Shown: piece by piece, positions 7,976 through 17,032 of the stretch
How positions within the stretch are numbered: position 1 is the first letter of the stretch
How the letters are laid out: each line of letters opens with the position of its first letter
Origin: Nitrospinaceae bacterium UBA7883
GTDB taxonomy: Bacteria > Nitrospinota_A > UBA7883
NCBI GenBank assembly: GCA_002500605.1
Contig: DLRR01000012.1
Span: 1 to 64,000 of the forward strand
Direction: 5' to 3'
DNA length: 64,000 nt
Notes under the pieces: generated by a model
What the model saw: the letters and a program-made list of their open reading frames with translations, nothing else
Database searches by the model: none
What the model was told of the DNA's origin: nothing
Made by a program: the position numbers and the translations under genes

Positions 7976-9634
7976 ATGCGACACGTTGTAAAAAGAGCTA
8001 TAAAAAAAGCATTTCACGAAATTGCAGTTGAACAGGGAATCAAAAAAATAAAAACTGAGCCCTTTGAGATCTCTATCCCAAAAGATGAGAAATTCGGTCA
8101 TTTCTCATCAAACCTTGCAATGGTCAAAGCAAGCTTGCTCCAGCGATCTCCTAAGGAAATCGCTAACATGCTTGAAAAAAAGTTAATACAAAATGAGTTA
8201 TTTGAATCGGTAGAAAGTGCCGGGCCTGGGTTTTTAAACATTAGAATAAAACCAGATTTCTGGGTTGAGCATATGAACGAAATTTTCACCTCTGGAAAAT
8301 CTTATGGTCGGGTACAAGTTGGACACGATGAGAAAGTAATTGTGGAATTCGTTTCTGCAAACCCAACTGGTCCGCTACATATTGGACATGGGCGTGGTGC
8401 TGTTATTGGTGACGCCTTGGCTCGTATATTGGATTATGCTGGGTATAAAGTCCATACAGAATACTACATAAATGATATTGGCCTTCAGATGGAGAATCTT
8501 GGGAGATCTATTCTAGTTCGTTTGAGTGAGCTTAAAGGAGAAGTCTTGAAAGAACAACCTCCATATAAAGGCAACTACATAACAGAAATAGCAAATGAGT
8601 ATAAAAACAGTCAGGGAAAAACTTTAGTTAATGAAGATGACGAGAATGTTATTAGTGACGCCGCACGGTTTGCAGCTGAAAATATTCTTAAGGGAATAAC
8701 ATCTGATTTAAATGAATTTGGGATAAGTTTTAATAAGTGGTATCCAGAAAGTTGGCTGCACGCAAACAACAAAATTGAACAAGCTATTGAAATGTTGACT
8801 CGCAGTGGACAAATATATAACAGGGATGGTGCTTTGTGGATAAAAACTGATTCCCAAGGCGATGAAAAAGATCGCGTGGTCAAAAGGGCTAATGGCATAA
8901 ACACATACCTTGCAGCAGATATTGCATACCACAAAAGCAAGATTGACCGAGGGTTTACTAAGTTTATAAATATATGGGGCGCTGACCATCATGGCTATGT
9001 ACCCAGAATGCGTGCTGTTATGGTAGCCTTAGGGGAAAACCCTGACAACATGATTGTACGACTAGTACAGCTTGTAAGCCTAAAAAAGGATGGCGAGGGT
9101 ATTGCGATGTCAACAAGGGATGGAGTATTTACCACCCTCCGTGAAATCATGGATGAAGTTGGTGTCGATGCCACTAGATTTTTCTTTTTAATGCGTTCTT
9201 CAGATAGTCAGATGGAGTTTGATGTCGAATTGGCGAAAAAGCAGAGCAGTGAAAATCCAGTTTATTACATACAGTACGCCCATGCTCGATGTTGCAATTT
9301 ATTTGTTACGGCAAAAGAGAAAAACATCAAACAAATAGCCTTTTCAAAAGTTAAAAGAGAAGCCCTTTACAACGCGGACGCACAGAAATTGATTCGCAAA
9401 ATATTACAATTCCCAGATATTGTAAGTATTTGTGCAAGGTCATTTCAAGCACATCCAGTTACACAATACTTAACTGAAGTGGCTACCCTACTTCATTATT
9501 ATTATAGGCACAACAGAGTAGTAACGGAGGATGAGGACGCAACGCAAGCACGGCTATGTTTAATCCAGGCCACTATGATTACTTTGAAAAATGGATTAAA
9601 CATATTGGGCATCAAAGCACCAGAACAAATGTAA
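7976..9634 (+). CDS. argS: Arginyl-tRNA synthetase
   Basis: Class I synthetase charging tRNA-Arg. I start at ATG 7976, with GAGAG 5 bases upstream, rather than at an earlier in-frame TTG (7964). The result is 552 residues. The N-terminal additional domain (IKKIKTEPFEISIPKDEKFG) is followed by the HIGH motif in SANPTGPLHIGHGRG. The KMSKS position reads GEGIAMSTRDG, as usual for a group of ArgS. The C-terminal DALR anticodon-binding domain includes NPVYYIQYAHAR and ends near LNILGIKAPEQM. The SPOR gene starts 6 bp after it, an arrangement seen in other deltaproteobacteria. Confidence 0.97.
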   Translation: MRHVVKRAIKKAFHEIAVEQGIKKIKTEPFEISIPKDEKFGHFSSNLAMVKASLLQRSPKEIANMLEKKLIQNELFESVESAGPGFLNIRIKPDFWVEHMNEIFTSGKSYGRVQVGHDEKVIVEFVSANPTGPLHIGHGRGAVIGDALARILDYAGYKVHTEYYINDIGLQMENLGRSILVRLSELKGEVLKEQPPYKGNYITEIANEYKNSQGKTLVNEDDENVISDAARFAAENILKGITSDLNEFGISFNKWYPESWLHANNKIEQAIEMLTRSGQIYNRDGALWIKTDSQGDEKDRVVKRANGINTYLAADIAYHKSKIDRGFTKFINIWGADHHGYVPRMRAVMVALGENPDNMIVRLVQLVSLKKDGEGIAMSTRDGVFTTLREIMDEVGVDATRFFFLMRSSDSQMEFDVELAKKQSSENPVYYIQYAHARCCNLFVTAKEKNIKQIAFSKVKREALYNADAQKLIRKILQFPDIVSICARSFQAHPVTQYLTEVATLLHYYYRHNRVVTEDEDATQARLCLIQATMITLKNGLNILGIKAPEQM

Positions 9635-9640
9635 CTGCAT

Positions 9641-10327
9641 ATGGCAAAAAGTAAAGACCGGCCAGTAGCTACACTCACAAAAAAACAAACTCAATTACTG
9701 GGTATCGCCATTGTTGTGTTGTTAGGTAGCACTCTATCAATTGGTTACCTATTTGGAATTTTTGTTAGCGAACCATCAAATCAAATTCGGAGCATTATTA
9801 ATCCTAAGTTACCAGTTATCGAGCCTAATTTGCTAGTTGAAGGTGGAAAAGTTATTGATCCAGAGATTGTAAAAAGAGAAACATCTACTAATCAAACCAA
9901 CCATGCTGACTTCACTTTTCATGAAAAACTGAAGCTAGAAACCGCTCCAGCAAAACCATTACCGAAAAGTGACACAAACCCGGAATTGATAATCGCATCT
10001 CCAAGAATAAAAAATAATAAAGCACCGTCGCCGAGCGATACTTCGAAAAGCAATAAGGTTACCAAAAAAGGCAGAAACTTCGAGGCACTAGCAAATAAAT
10101 TTGCCATCCAACTTGCGTCATTTAAAGCTAGAGCTGATGCAAATATTCTACTTCACCGCCTCCGAAAGCATAAATACAAAGGTTACATTCGTGTTTTCAA
10201 ACAGGATGGTGATACATGGTATAGAGTAAGAGTTGGTGAGTTCTCATCGCACGACACAGCACAAACAGCCCTGCTTCAGATTAATAGTGACTTTAATTAC
10301 CGAAGTATTGTAGTAAAATACAATTAG
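9641..10327 (+). CDS. SPOR domain-containing single-pass membrane protein
   Basis: A 228-residue protein with cytoplasmic N-terminus and one membrane helix (about residues 19-40). A low-complexity periplasmic linker rich in Lys, Pro and Ser follows. The C-terminal SPOR domain spans about 152-228: FAIQLASFKARADANILLHR, then TWYRVRVGEFSSHDTA. SPOR domains bind denuded septal peptidoglycan, so a cell-division or septal role in the periplasm is expected. The layout is FtsN/DedD-like but the specific orthologue cannot be told. It lies between argS and the DUF4149 gene in a tight three-gene run. Confidence 0.88.
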   Translation: MAKSKDRPVATLTKKQTQLLGIAIVVLLGSTLSIGYLFGIFVSEPSNQIRSIINPKLPVIEPNLLVEGGKVIDPEIVKRETSTNQTNHADFTFHEKLKLETAPAKPLPKSDTNPELIIASPRIKNNKAPSPSDTSKSNKVTKKGRNFEALANKFAIQLASFKARADANILLHRLRKHKYKGYIRVFKQDGDTWYRVRVGEFSSHDTAQTALLQINSDFNYRSIVVKYN

Positions 10328-10338
10328 GATCGCCAATT

Positions 10339-10824
10339 ATGTTTATATTCTTAAAATACATTCACTTGTTATCCATTTCAGTGTGGATAGGTGCAATCAT
10401 TTTTTTTTCGTTTGTGGGGGCTCCAACAATATTTCGATTATTGGATCGTTCAACGGCTGGGGATGTTGTTGGAGCAATTTTTCCTCAATATTATACGATT
10501 TCTCTGGTTTGCTCATTTACATCGCTTATAACTTTAATTTTGATTTCTCATAGAACTAGTTATTCATTTCATGCTAAAGCGGGCATATTGATATTGCTGT
10601 TTATGGGAGCCACTACACTTTGCTCAACTTATGTAGTTTGGCCAATAACTCGCCAAGTCAAACAGCAAATTAGAGTAGAAACCGACAAAGAAAATCTTGC
10701 TCAGCTGAAAATGAAGTTCAGCAAATATCATGGCATTTCCATGTTGCTCAACATGGGAACTTTGGCTTTGGGAGTTGTACTACTGGTCTTCACCCTTCAA
10801 TACATAGGTCTGCAACAACCGTAA
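10339..10824 (+). CDS. DUF4149 family integral membrane protein
   Basis: A 161-residue protein with four predicted helices at about 3-25, 53-73, 81-103 and 132-155. The opening KYIHLLSISVWIGAIIFFSF, the FPQYYTIS segment and a charged cytoplasmic stretch before the last helix match DUF4149 proteins, whose function is not known. A conserved HLL-S-W-G pattern in helix 1 resembles heme- or copper-handling membrane families, but this is only a resemblance. It follows the SPOR gene by 11 bp and ends 2 bp before the convergent phosphatase gene. Confidence 0.7.
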   Translation: MFIFLKYIHLLSISVWIGAIIFFSFVGAPTIFRLLDRSTAGDVVGAIFPQYYTISLVCSFTSLITLILISHRTSYSFHAKAGILILLFMGATTLCSTYVVWPITRQVKQQIRVETDKENLAQLKMKFSKYHGISMLLNMGTLALGVVLLVFTLQYIGLQQP

Positions 10825-10826
10825 AC

Positions 10827-11405
10827 TTAGAATATTGATAAAGTGGCACGTCTACTGCCATCAAACTTAAGTTCTAACACATCTTCTTCTTTAAGAATAA
10901 CCGGTTGTTCTGCAGGGTAATCAGTGTACAGCCTTACCGAGGACTCAATTACACCATAGTGGCTAACCACGAGCAGCGTCTGTCCCATATGGCGATTGAA
11001 TAGGTCATCATAAAATTTTTGTATTCTTGCAGCAAGATCGTTCCCACCTTCACCATGGGGATATCGTTGCTCGGGGCATGCCCTATGATGAAATATGGCT
11101 TCAATCAACTCATCTTTTCTACCGAAAGTTAAATCGCCGAAATCAATCTCTCTCAACTCGCTATTGAAATTAGCTTCAGGTAGGCTTTGTTGAGTCTCAT
11201 GTAAAATTTCATATGTCCTAACAGCACGGCCAAGATCACTACAATAGACAGCACTGATATCAAAAAAGCGAAGTTTGTTTGATTTTATAATAGTGGATTT
11301 TTTACCAATATCAGTTAAAGGTGTATCTCCTTGACCTTGAATGAGACCTTTTACATTTGCAACGGTTTGGCCATGGCGTATAAGTAACACTATCAATGTA
11401 TTCAT
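10827..11405 (-). CDS. Histidine phosphatase family protein (phosphoglycerate mutase-like)
   Basis: A 192-residue member of the two-histidine phosphatase superfamily. The phosphoacceptor motif LIRHGQT is at residues 8-14. The second catalytic His is in VVSHYGVI near residue 146, and the acid/base Glu is in LREIDFGDL. Small members act as broad phosphatases, as alpha-ribazole phosphatase (CobC) or as cofactor-dependent mutases. The GDTPLTDIGKK block fits the CobC/GpmB class, but substrate cannot be set. Cobalamin use in this genome is suggested by the cobalt importer at 61-63 kb, a weak hint only. Confidence 0.82.
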   Translation of the reverse strand: MNTLIVLLIRHGQTVANVKGLIQGQGDTPLTDIGKKSTIIKSNKLRFFDISAVYCSDLGRAVRTYEILHETQQSLPEANFNSELREIDFGDLTFGRKDELIEAIFHHRACPEQRYPHGEGGNDLAARIQKFYDDLFNRHMGQTLLVVSHYGVIESSVRLYTDYPAEQPVILKEEDVLELKFDGSRRATLSIF

Positions 11406-11510
11406 TATTAGTTAATTATATTAAACATTCACTTTAATAATTGTATATTTTTGGGCGACATTATTATTATTACGTTAACATATTCGCGTTATTAACCCAT
11501 GTTGGAATAA

Positions 11511-12023
11511 GTGATATTTACTACAATGAAGAACATGTTCTTAGAGGCCATTGTGTTAACTAATTCTGTGTCGATGACGATTGAGTTTGGCAAATTTCTT
11601 GGTTCTAAACTAGTAGCGGGGTATTCTGTATTTTTAAATGGTGAACTAGGAGCAGGCAAGACTACGTTTGCAAAGGGGTTGTGTACTGGCTTAGGTGTCG
11701 ATAAAAACTTTCACGTTCGATCTCCAACTTTTTCGTTGATCAACGAATATAGAGGAAAGCTACCAGTAAGACACGTTGATTTATTCAGAATTGAAAACGA
11801 AGAAGAACTTCAAAATATAGGTTTCTTTGACCAGAACTTCAAAGGAGTCCTGGTCATTGAGTGGGCTAATAAATTTAATTTAGAGCATACAAATGACACA
11901 ATTAGCATCTTCTTAGACGATGTTGATTTAAACAGCCGTGAGATAAAATTAACTGCTCGCAGTAACTTGATAAAAACACTAGTGGAACTTAGTCCGCTTG
12001 ATTTAAAAGTTGTTAATAATTAA
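11511..12023 (+). CDS. tsaE: tRNA threonylcarbamoyladenosine biosynthesis ATPase
   Basis: Partner ATPase of TsaB-TsaD that makes t6A37 on tRNAs reading ANN codons. Walker A GELGAGKTT is at residues 44-52, the switch SPTFSLINEY near 73, and VRHVDLFRI and GVLVIEWANKF follow. The GTG start at 11511 gives 170 residues. In-frame ATGs at 11526 and 11535 are equally possible because no clear Shine-Dalgarno decides. It heads the plus-strand run into the lpt-rpoN genes, 55 bp before lptC. Confidence 0.92.
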   Translation: MIFTTMKNMFLEAIVLTNSVSMTIEFGKFLGSKLVAGYSVFLNGELGAGKTTFAKGLCTGLGVDKNFHVRSPTFSLINEYRGKLPVRHVDLFRIENEEELQNIGFFDQNFKGVLVIEWANKFNLEHTNDTISIFLDDVDLNSREIKLTARSNLIKTLVELSPLDLKVVNN

Positions 12024-12078
12024 CCATTGAAGAGCTTTTAAATGAAAAAACTTGTAACTAGTATTCTTTTGGTTATGT

Positions 12079-12636
12079 ATGAACATGAATGCTAAATCGC
12101 TCCGCATAGTGTTATTGTTGCTAACTATTTCCTTATCACTATTAATCGGGTGGAGCATTTTTAGCACTGGAGGCGTTAAGTCTAACGTTATCACGGCATT
12201 AACACCAAATGGGACAAAGGATATGATTCTTGATGGTGTCTACCTGATCGAAAAAAAGAGTAACAATAAGTCCTTAGAAATCAAAGCGTTAACTGCTACG
12301 GTATCGGCAAACCATTCTATAACTAACTTGTCTAGTTTTTCAATAATCTCATTCGGAAACAACCAAAACTCTGTAACGATATTTGCTGATACAGGGCTAA
12401 TTGATAAAAACAATAATGAAATGACTGCAAACGGTAATATTCTTGTTAAAGACATGAAAGGGAGAACCCTAATCACAGATCACCTCAGATGGTTTGAAAG
12501 AAAAAATGAAATCAGGACAGATAGTATTGTGCGCTTGTTTAGCGATAGATTTATAGTTTATGGGAATGGTATGTTGCTAAATTTGACAACGGGGCAACTG
12601 AAAGTTTTAAATAATGTAAAAGCTGTTTTTAGGTAG
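12079..12636 (+). CDS. lptC: LPS export ABC transporter periplasmic protein LptC
   Basis: Bitopic protein bridging the LptB2FG transporter and LptA. An N-terminal membrane helix (residues about 8-27) precedes a beta-jellyroll with alternating strands such as SVTIFADTGLIDKNNNEMT and GNILVKDMKGRTLITDHLRW. The length of 185 residues fits. Sequence conservation in LptC is low, so the assignment rests on these features plus its place 7 bp upstream of lptA. lptF and lptG are not in the window. Confidence 0.88.
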   Translation: MNMNAKSLRIVLLLLTISLSLLIGWSIFSTGGVKSNVITALTPNGTKDMILDGVYLIEKKSNNKSLEIKALTATVSANHSITNLSSFSIISFGNNQNSVTIFADTGLIDKNNNEMTANGNILVKDMKGRTLITDHLRWFERKNEIRTDSIVRLFSDRFIVYGNGMLLNLTTGQLKVLNNVKAVFR

Positions 12637-12643
12637 CATACTG

Positions 12644-13144
12644 ATGCGATACATTCTAATTATCTTATCACTGCTCGTATTCCTCCCTGCCAAAGGAATA
12701 ACAGATATGAAAGAATCAGTTATGGAGAAAAAGTTACAAACCAGAACGCCACTAACAATAACAGCAAATGAAATGGTGACCGATAATATAAATAATTTTA
12801 TTGAATTTACCGGCAATGTGGTTGCTATCAAAGAACAGCTAACAGTTATTGCTGATAAGATGGTTGTATGGGGCACTAAAGACCAATTGAATTTAAAAAA
12901 AATTGTGGCAATCGGTTCGGTAAAAATAACCCGAGGGAAGAAAATTGCAACTGGGCGACAAGCACATTATTTCCCCAACAAAAAGAAAATTGAACTGACT
13001 GGCGATTCAATACTCTACGATGGTAAAAATTATACTAAAGGGGAAAAGGTTGTGTACTACTTTGATCAAGAGGATATGATTGTGACCGGCAACAAAAAAA
13101 AACGTCCAACTTTGAGGTTTTTCCCTAATGAGGAGAAAAAATAA
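12644..13144 (+). CDS. lptA: LPS transport periplasmic protein LptA
   Basis: Periplasmic bridge protein carrying lipopolysaccharide across the envelope. Residues 1-20 are a signal peptide (hydrophobic core ILIILSLLVFLP). The OstA-like repeats then follow: PLTITANEMVTDNINNFIEF, then GNVVAIKEQLTVIADKM and GDSILYDGKNYTKGEKVVYY. At 166 residues it is a normal length. It lies between lptC and lptB, which confirms the family call. The lysine-rich C-terminus ends a few bases after NEEKK. Confidence 0.9.
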   Translation: MRYILIILSLLVFLPAKGITDMKESVMEKKLQTRTPLTITANEMVTDNINNFIEFTGNVVAIKEQLTVIADKMVVWGTKDQLNLKKIVAIGSVKITRGKKIATGRQAHYFPNKKKIELTGDSILYDGKNYTKGEKVVYYFDQEDMIVTGNKKKRPTLRFFPNEEKK

Positions 13145-13219
13145 CATTCGGGCTAGCAAGTAAATAAAGCTTTTCATCACTAGCTAACAACGCACAAATA
13201 ATTGCTATAATAAAATCAA

Positions 13220-13948
13220 ATGGCTAAAACACTTAGAGCGTCCAACCTTGTTAAGAGCTATGACGGTAGAATTGTTGTCAATAATTTATCGTTTCATTTA
13301 ACAACCGGTGAAATTGTTGGACTTTTAGGTCCCAACGGTGCTGGGAAAACAACCACTTTTTATATGACTGTTGGTTTGACAAGGAGTGATAGTGGTCGAG
13401 TGTTTTTAGATGATGAAGACCTTACCTATATGCCTATGTACAAAAGGGCCAGAGTGGGCATCGGTTACCTACCACAGGAACCATCTATTTTTCGCAAACT
13501 GACTGTTATAGAAAATATTATAGCAATTTTAGAAACACTTTCGTATTCGGGTTATGAGCAAAAGCAACTAGCTGAAAAGTTATTAGGAGAGCTTGGAATA
13601 CTTCATTTATCCAACAAAATTGCGTTGACACTATCTGGTGGTGAAAAAAGAAGGCTGGAGATAGCTAGAGCGCTATGTACCAAACCGTCATTTATATTAC
13701 TTGATGAGCCATTTGCTGGCATCGATCCAATTGCAGTGACCGACATTCAAAATATAGTTTTACAACTAAGGAGCCGAGGAATTGGTATACTGATAACAGA
13801 CCACAATGTGCGAGAAACTCTTGGGATAACCAACAGGGCATATATACTAAGTGATGGTAAAATAATTGAAGAAGGAACCCCAGCAGTTATTGCATCAAGC
13901 GAGAAGGCTAGAAACATATATTTAGGCCAGAATTTTTCACTAAAATAG
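13220..13948 (+). CDS. lptB: LPS export ABC transporter ATP-binding protein LptB
   Basis: Cytoplasmic ATPase powering LPS extraction with LptFG. Walker A GPNGAGKTT is at residues 37-45, the Q-loop in YLPQEPSIF near 84-91, the signature LSGGEKRR at 138-145, and Walker B with catalytic Glu in ILLDEPFAGIDP at 159-170. The switch His is in TDHNVRETL. LptB-specific features (GLTRSDSG, RARVGIGYLPQEPSIFRKL) separate it from LivG-type ATPases. Length is 242. It precedes rpoN by 26 bp, the standard proteobacterial order. Confidence 0.96.
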   Translation: MAKTLRASNLVKSYDGRIVVNNLSFHLTTGEIVGLLGPNGAGKTTTFYMTVGLTRSDSGRVFLDDEDLTYMPMYKRARVGIGYLPQEPSIFRKLTVIENIIAILETLSYSGYEQKQLAEKLLGELGILHLSNKIALTLSGGEKRRLEIARALCTKPSFILLDEPFAGIDPIAVTDIQNIVLQLRSRGIGILITDHNVRETLGITNRAYILSDGKIIEEGTPAVIASSEKARNIYLGQNFSLK

Positions 13949-13974
13949 TGTTCAACCTTTAGAAGTCGCAGAAT

Positions 13975-15444
13975 ATGAATATTGAATTAAAGCTTCAAAT
14001 GAACACCCAGCAGCGGTTGGTTATGACACCGATGCTTCAACAGGCGATAAAGCTCCTCATTATGACTCGCCTTGAACTGGTTCAAGCTATAAGAACTGAG
14101 GTTCAAGACAATCCATTGCTTGATGAAATTGAAACTGGGATGGAAGAAGAAGAAGACACTGCAACTTTACAAGCAGAAGAAATTGATACAAGCACAAAGG
14201 AGAGGGAAGAAGAAAAGGTTTTTGAGGAACAGTCTACTCTTAAAACAAAAGAAGAACCCACAAAGGATGAAATCGAATGGGATGCATACATGCAGTCCGG
14301 TTTATACGAAGGTGCAACTGGAGTAGCCCCCCCAGAACTGCCAAGCATTGAAAACACCCTCAAACAAAAAGAAGATTTAGAAGGCCATCTATCGTGGCAA
14401 CTCAAGTGCTCTGCCATGGATGAACGTGAAAAGGAACTGGGTGAAGTAATTATTGGCAACATAAATAGCGAGGGCTACCTAGAAGAGACATTGGAAGAAC
14501 TCGCAAGTCAAGCAAGTGCAACTTTAGATGAGATGGAAGACGCTATTACCTTAGTTCATAGTTTTGACCCACCGGGCATAGGAGCTAGAAATCTGAAGGA
14601 GTGTCTATTGCTCCAGGTACGTGCAAATGGCATGAAAAATTCTTTAGTTGAAAACTTAGTTATGAACCATCTTGAATTTATTGATGAGCGAAACTTTAAA
14701 AAGCTTGCTAAACTGTTAGACACATCTTTAGATGAAATAATAATGGCAGCCAAAACCATCCGTGAGTTTGATCCCAAACCTGGCCTTGAATTCAGCAACG
14801 ATGAAACCCACTATATAACACCAGATTTGCATTTAATTAAAATAGGCGAAGAATATCAAGTATTTCTGAACGATGATGACACCCCAAGGCTACGGATAAA
14901 TCCATACTATCAAAGCATTCTTAAAAACAAGAAAAGTGAGAAAAAAGATACTCGTGATTATCTAGAAAACAAGTTTCGCTCAGCAATATGGGTGATCAAA
15001 AGTATAGAGCAGCGTCGACAGACAATATTAAAAGTTGGCAGGAGCATTTGCCATTTTCAAAAAGAATTTTTAGATAAAGGGGTAAACTACTTAAAGCCGT
15101 TAATTTTGAAAGACGTAGCTGATGATATCGGTATGCACGAATCGACGGTTTCGAGGGTCACAACAAACAAATATATCCATACCCCCCAAGGTTTATATGA
15201 ATTAAAGTTCTTTTTCCATTCGGCAGTTGGTTCGTACTTTGGTTCTGATATGTCTTCAGTGCGGGTCAAAGAAATGATTCGTGTGATTTGCAAAGAAGAA
15301 GATCCTGCAAACCCATATACCGACGATGAAATCGTTATTAAACTTCAGTCAACAAACGTCAAAATTGCGCGTCGGACTGTTACCAAATACCGTACAAAAT
15401 TAGCCATTCCGTCAACTTCCAAGCGAAAACGTCTTTTTTATTAA
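13975..15444 (+). CDS. rpoN: RNA polymerase sigma-54 factor
   Basis: Sigma factor for enhancer-dependent promoters (-24/-12), needing AAA+ activators that lie outside this window. The N-terminal activator-interacting region I is LQMNTQQRLVMTPMLQQAIK at about residues 7-26. The acidic region II (EEEEDT onwards) is long. The core-binding domain holds FDPPGIGARNLKECLLLQ. The DNA-binding part has the helix-turn-helix MHESTVSRVTTNKY and the RpoN box ARRTVTKYR at 465-473. All 489 residues are intact. Linkage to hpf and ptsN is ancestral in proteobacteria and ties nitrogen or carbon signals to sigma-54. Confidence 0.97.
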   Translation: MNIELKLQMNTQQRLVMTPMLQQAIKLLIMTRLELVQAIRTEVQDNPLLDEIETGMEEEEDTATLQAEEIDTSTKEREEEKVFEEQSTLKTKEEPTKDEIEWDAYMQSGLYEGATGVAPPELPSIENTLKQKEDLEGHLSWQLKCSAMDEREKELGEVIIGNINSEGYLEETLEELASQASATLDEMEDAITLVHSFDPPGIGARNLKECLLLQVRANGMKNSLVENLVMNHLEFIDERNFKKLAKLLDTSLDEIIMAAKTIREFDPKPGLEFSNDETHYITPDLHLIKIGEEYQVFLNDDDTPRLRINPYYQSILKNKKSEKKDTRDYLENKFRSAIWVIKSIEQRRQTILKVGRSICHFQKEFLDKGVNYLKPLILKDVADDIGMHESTVSRVTTNKYIHTPQGLYELKFFFHSAVGSYFGSDMSSVRVKEMIRVICKEEDPANPYTDDEIVIKLQSTNVKIARRTVTKYRTKLAIPSTSKRKRLFY

Positions 15445-15480
15445 ACCTTTTGTCGTAAATGTTGGTAAGGAGGGAGTACA

Positions 15481-15816
15481 ATGCAAATAAACATTACTGG
15501 CCATCACTTTTCTGTATCTCCAGCACTAAAAAAACATACGCTGGAAAAGTTAATAAAAGTTTGTAAGTTTTTTAGTGTTGCTATACATGCCGACGTAATT
15601 TTTAAAGTGGAAAAGTTTACTTATGTCGCCGAGGTCTCAGTACATGCCAATGGGGTAGATCTGCACGGCAGAGAAAAAACCAATAATCCTTATACCGCCA
15701 TAGACAATGTAATTGCTAAGATCGACCGACAGGTTGAAAAGGTAAAGGGTAAGACGTTGAAAAGAAAAAGAAAAGGAAAACCACTGGGTGAGGAAATAAT
15801 TGACTTAACAAGCTAA
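15481..15816 (+). CDS. hpf: Ribosome hibernation promoting factor (short form)
   Basis: Binds the 30S decoding centre and helps form hibernating ribosomes in slow growth. The 111-residue product has only the S30AE domain (INITGHHFSVSPALKKHTLE, then DVIFKVEKFTYVAEVSVHAN) and a basic tail (KGKTLKRKRKGKPLGEE). It therefore lacks the dimerising C-terminal domain of long HPF. Ribosome site AAGGAGGG is 7-14 bases before the ATG. It sits 36 bp after rpoN and 4 bp before ptsN, suggesting one transcript. Confidence 0.94.
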   Translation: MQINITGHHFSVSPALKKHTLEKLIKVCKFFSVAIHADVIFKVEKFTYVAEVSVHANGVDLHGREKTNNPYTAIDNVIAKIDRQVEKVKGKTLKRKRKGKPLGEEIIDLTS

Positions 15817-15820
15817 TGGC

Positions 15821-16285
15821 ATGAAAATCATAGACTTCCTTAAACAAGAGAATTGTATAGTTTCGCTCACTGGTAAAACCAGAGATGACATCCTCATTGA
15901 GCTTACCGAGCATATTTCCAATACTGGGGAAATTTCAAACAAAGATAATGTATTAACCGCGTTGTTAGAAAGGGAGAAGCTTGGTTCTACTGGAATAGGT
16001 AATAATATTGCTATACCACATGCCAAAATCGCAGACGTCCAAGATTTAGTTGCCGCTTTTGGTATTTCCAGAGAGGGCATAGAGTTTGCCGCCGTGGACA
16101 ACCAGCCAGTAAATTTGGTGTTCCTTATCCTCGCTAATTCTGATTCTTCTAGCAAACACCTTAAAGCCTTAGCCAGAATATCACGTCTTTTAAAAAATGA
16201 CATGTTTCATAATCAAGTAATAAATGCAAAAAGCTCTTCCGAAGTATATAATTTGATTGAAGAAGAGGATAGAAAACTAGCATAG
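15821..16285 (+). CDS. ptsN: Nitrogen-regulatory PTS enzyme IIA
   Basis: EIIA-Ntr, a fructose/mannitol-type IIA domain working as a phosphorylation-state signal rather than a sugar carrier. The 154-residue protein has the phosphorylatable histidine at residue 67 in NNIAIPHAKI and the preceding LGSTGIGN turn. It starts 4 bp after hpf, and its TAG overlaps the possible GTG start of the next EIIA. In proteobacteria this protein is phosphorylated through NPr/HPr and regulates potassium, nitrogen or envelope functions; no HPr gene is visible here. Confidence 0.95.
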   Translation: MKIIDFLKQENCIVSLTGKTRDDILIELTEHISNTGEISNKDNVLTALLEREKLGSTGIGNNIAIPHAKIADVQDLVAAFGISREGIEFAAVDNQPVNLVFLILANSDSSSKHLKALARISRLLKNDMFHNQVINAKSSSEVYNLIEEEDRKLA

Positions 16286-16743
16286 TGGCCATGAGCAGAA
16301 ACATTAACAACAAACCTGAAAACCACAGAAACCCATCAACCGGATACCTTCTTATTGCCCATGGTAATTTATCCCAAGAACTTTTGCGTGTACTTGAATT
16401 TATATCAGGGCCTCAGCCAAGATTTATAGCTATTGGCGTTGAGCATGTACTTGACCCAGAACATGCCCGCGACCTTGTGAAAACCGCGGTGGATGAACTG
16501 ATGACCGATGAAGGGGTGCTTATATTTACCGACTTGTTTGGCGGGTCACCATCTAATATAGCACTCTCTTTGCTAGATGATAAAAACATAGAAATTGTGG
16601 CAGGTATTAATCTTCCTATGCTTATCTATGCAGCACATTTTGATGACGATTTGCCACTGAAGGAGAAGGCAAAAAAATTACGTGATTATGGAGCGAAGAA
16701 TATATTTGTTGCTTCAGAAGTGTTATCGACCAAGCAAGATTAA
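16285..16743 (+). CDS. PTS mannose-type EIIA domain protein
   Basis: A stand-alone EIIA-Man domain of about 150 residues. YLLIAHGNLS holds the phosphorylatable histidine (residue 26 from GTG 16285; residue 24 from ATG 16291). IFTDLFGGSPSNIALSLLDD is the conserved core. No EIIB, EIIC or EIID partner adjoins it, so a regulatory rather than transport role is likely, as in deltaproteobacterial PTS loci. The GTG start overlaps the ptsN stop by one base; the ATG at 16291 is equally credible. The next gene, ptsI, begins 289 bp later, after a gap where HPr would usually lie. Confidence 0.88.
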   Translation: MAMSRNINNKPENHRNPSTGYLLIAHGNLSQELLRVLEFISGPQPRFIAIGVEHVLDPEHARDLVKTAVDELMTDEGVLIFTDLFGGSPSNIALSLLDDKNIEIVAGINLPMLIYAAHFDDDLPLKEKAKKLRDYGAKNIFVASEVLSTKQD

Positions 16744-17032
16744 TCAATATAAGCGATACTTCTTTTGTGTTGATTACTTTTCTTAATTGTGGGGTTTAAT
16801 GATTCACAAATAGCTTATTTTAGCCAATACTAGGTCAGAGCGTTATTCGTAGGAATGCGTAGTATCTAAATATACTTTGCGCACCTTTCAAATATAAATC
16901 GGCGATAGTATCATTGAGAAATATAAAGCTATATCGTAAGCTTTTACACCTAGGCATAATAATAAAAGCAATATGTAAAAGTGAGCTTCTGATAACACTC
17001 CTGTACCATGCTTAAAGTAAATTCATAGGAAA

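Noticed and set aside
16744..17032. Missing HPr gene in the gap before ptsI
   Set aside because: No frame encodes an HPr-like protein or its phosphohistidine motif.
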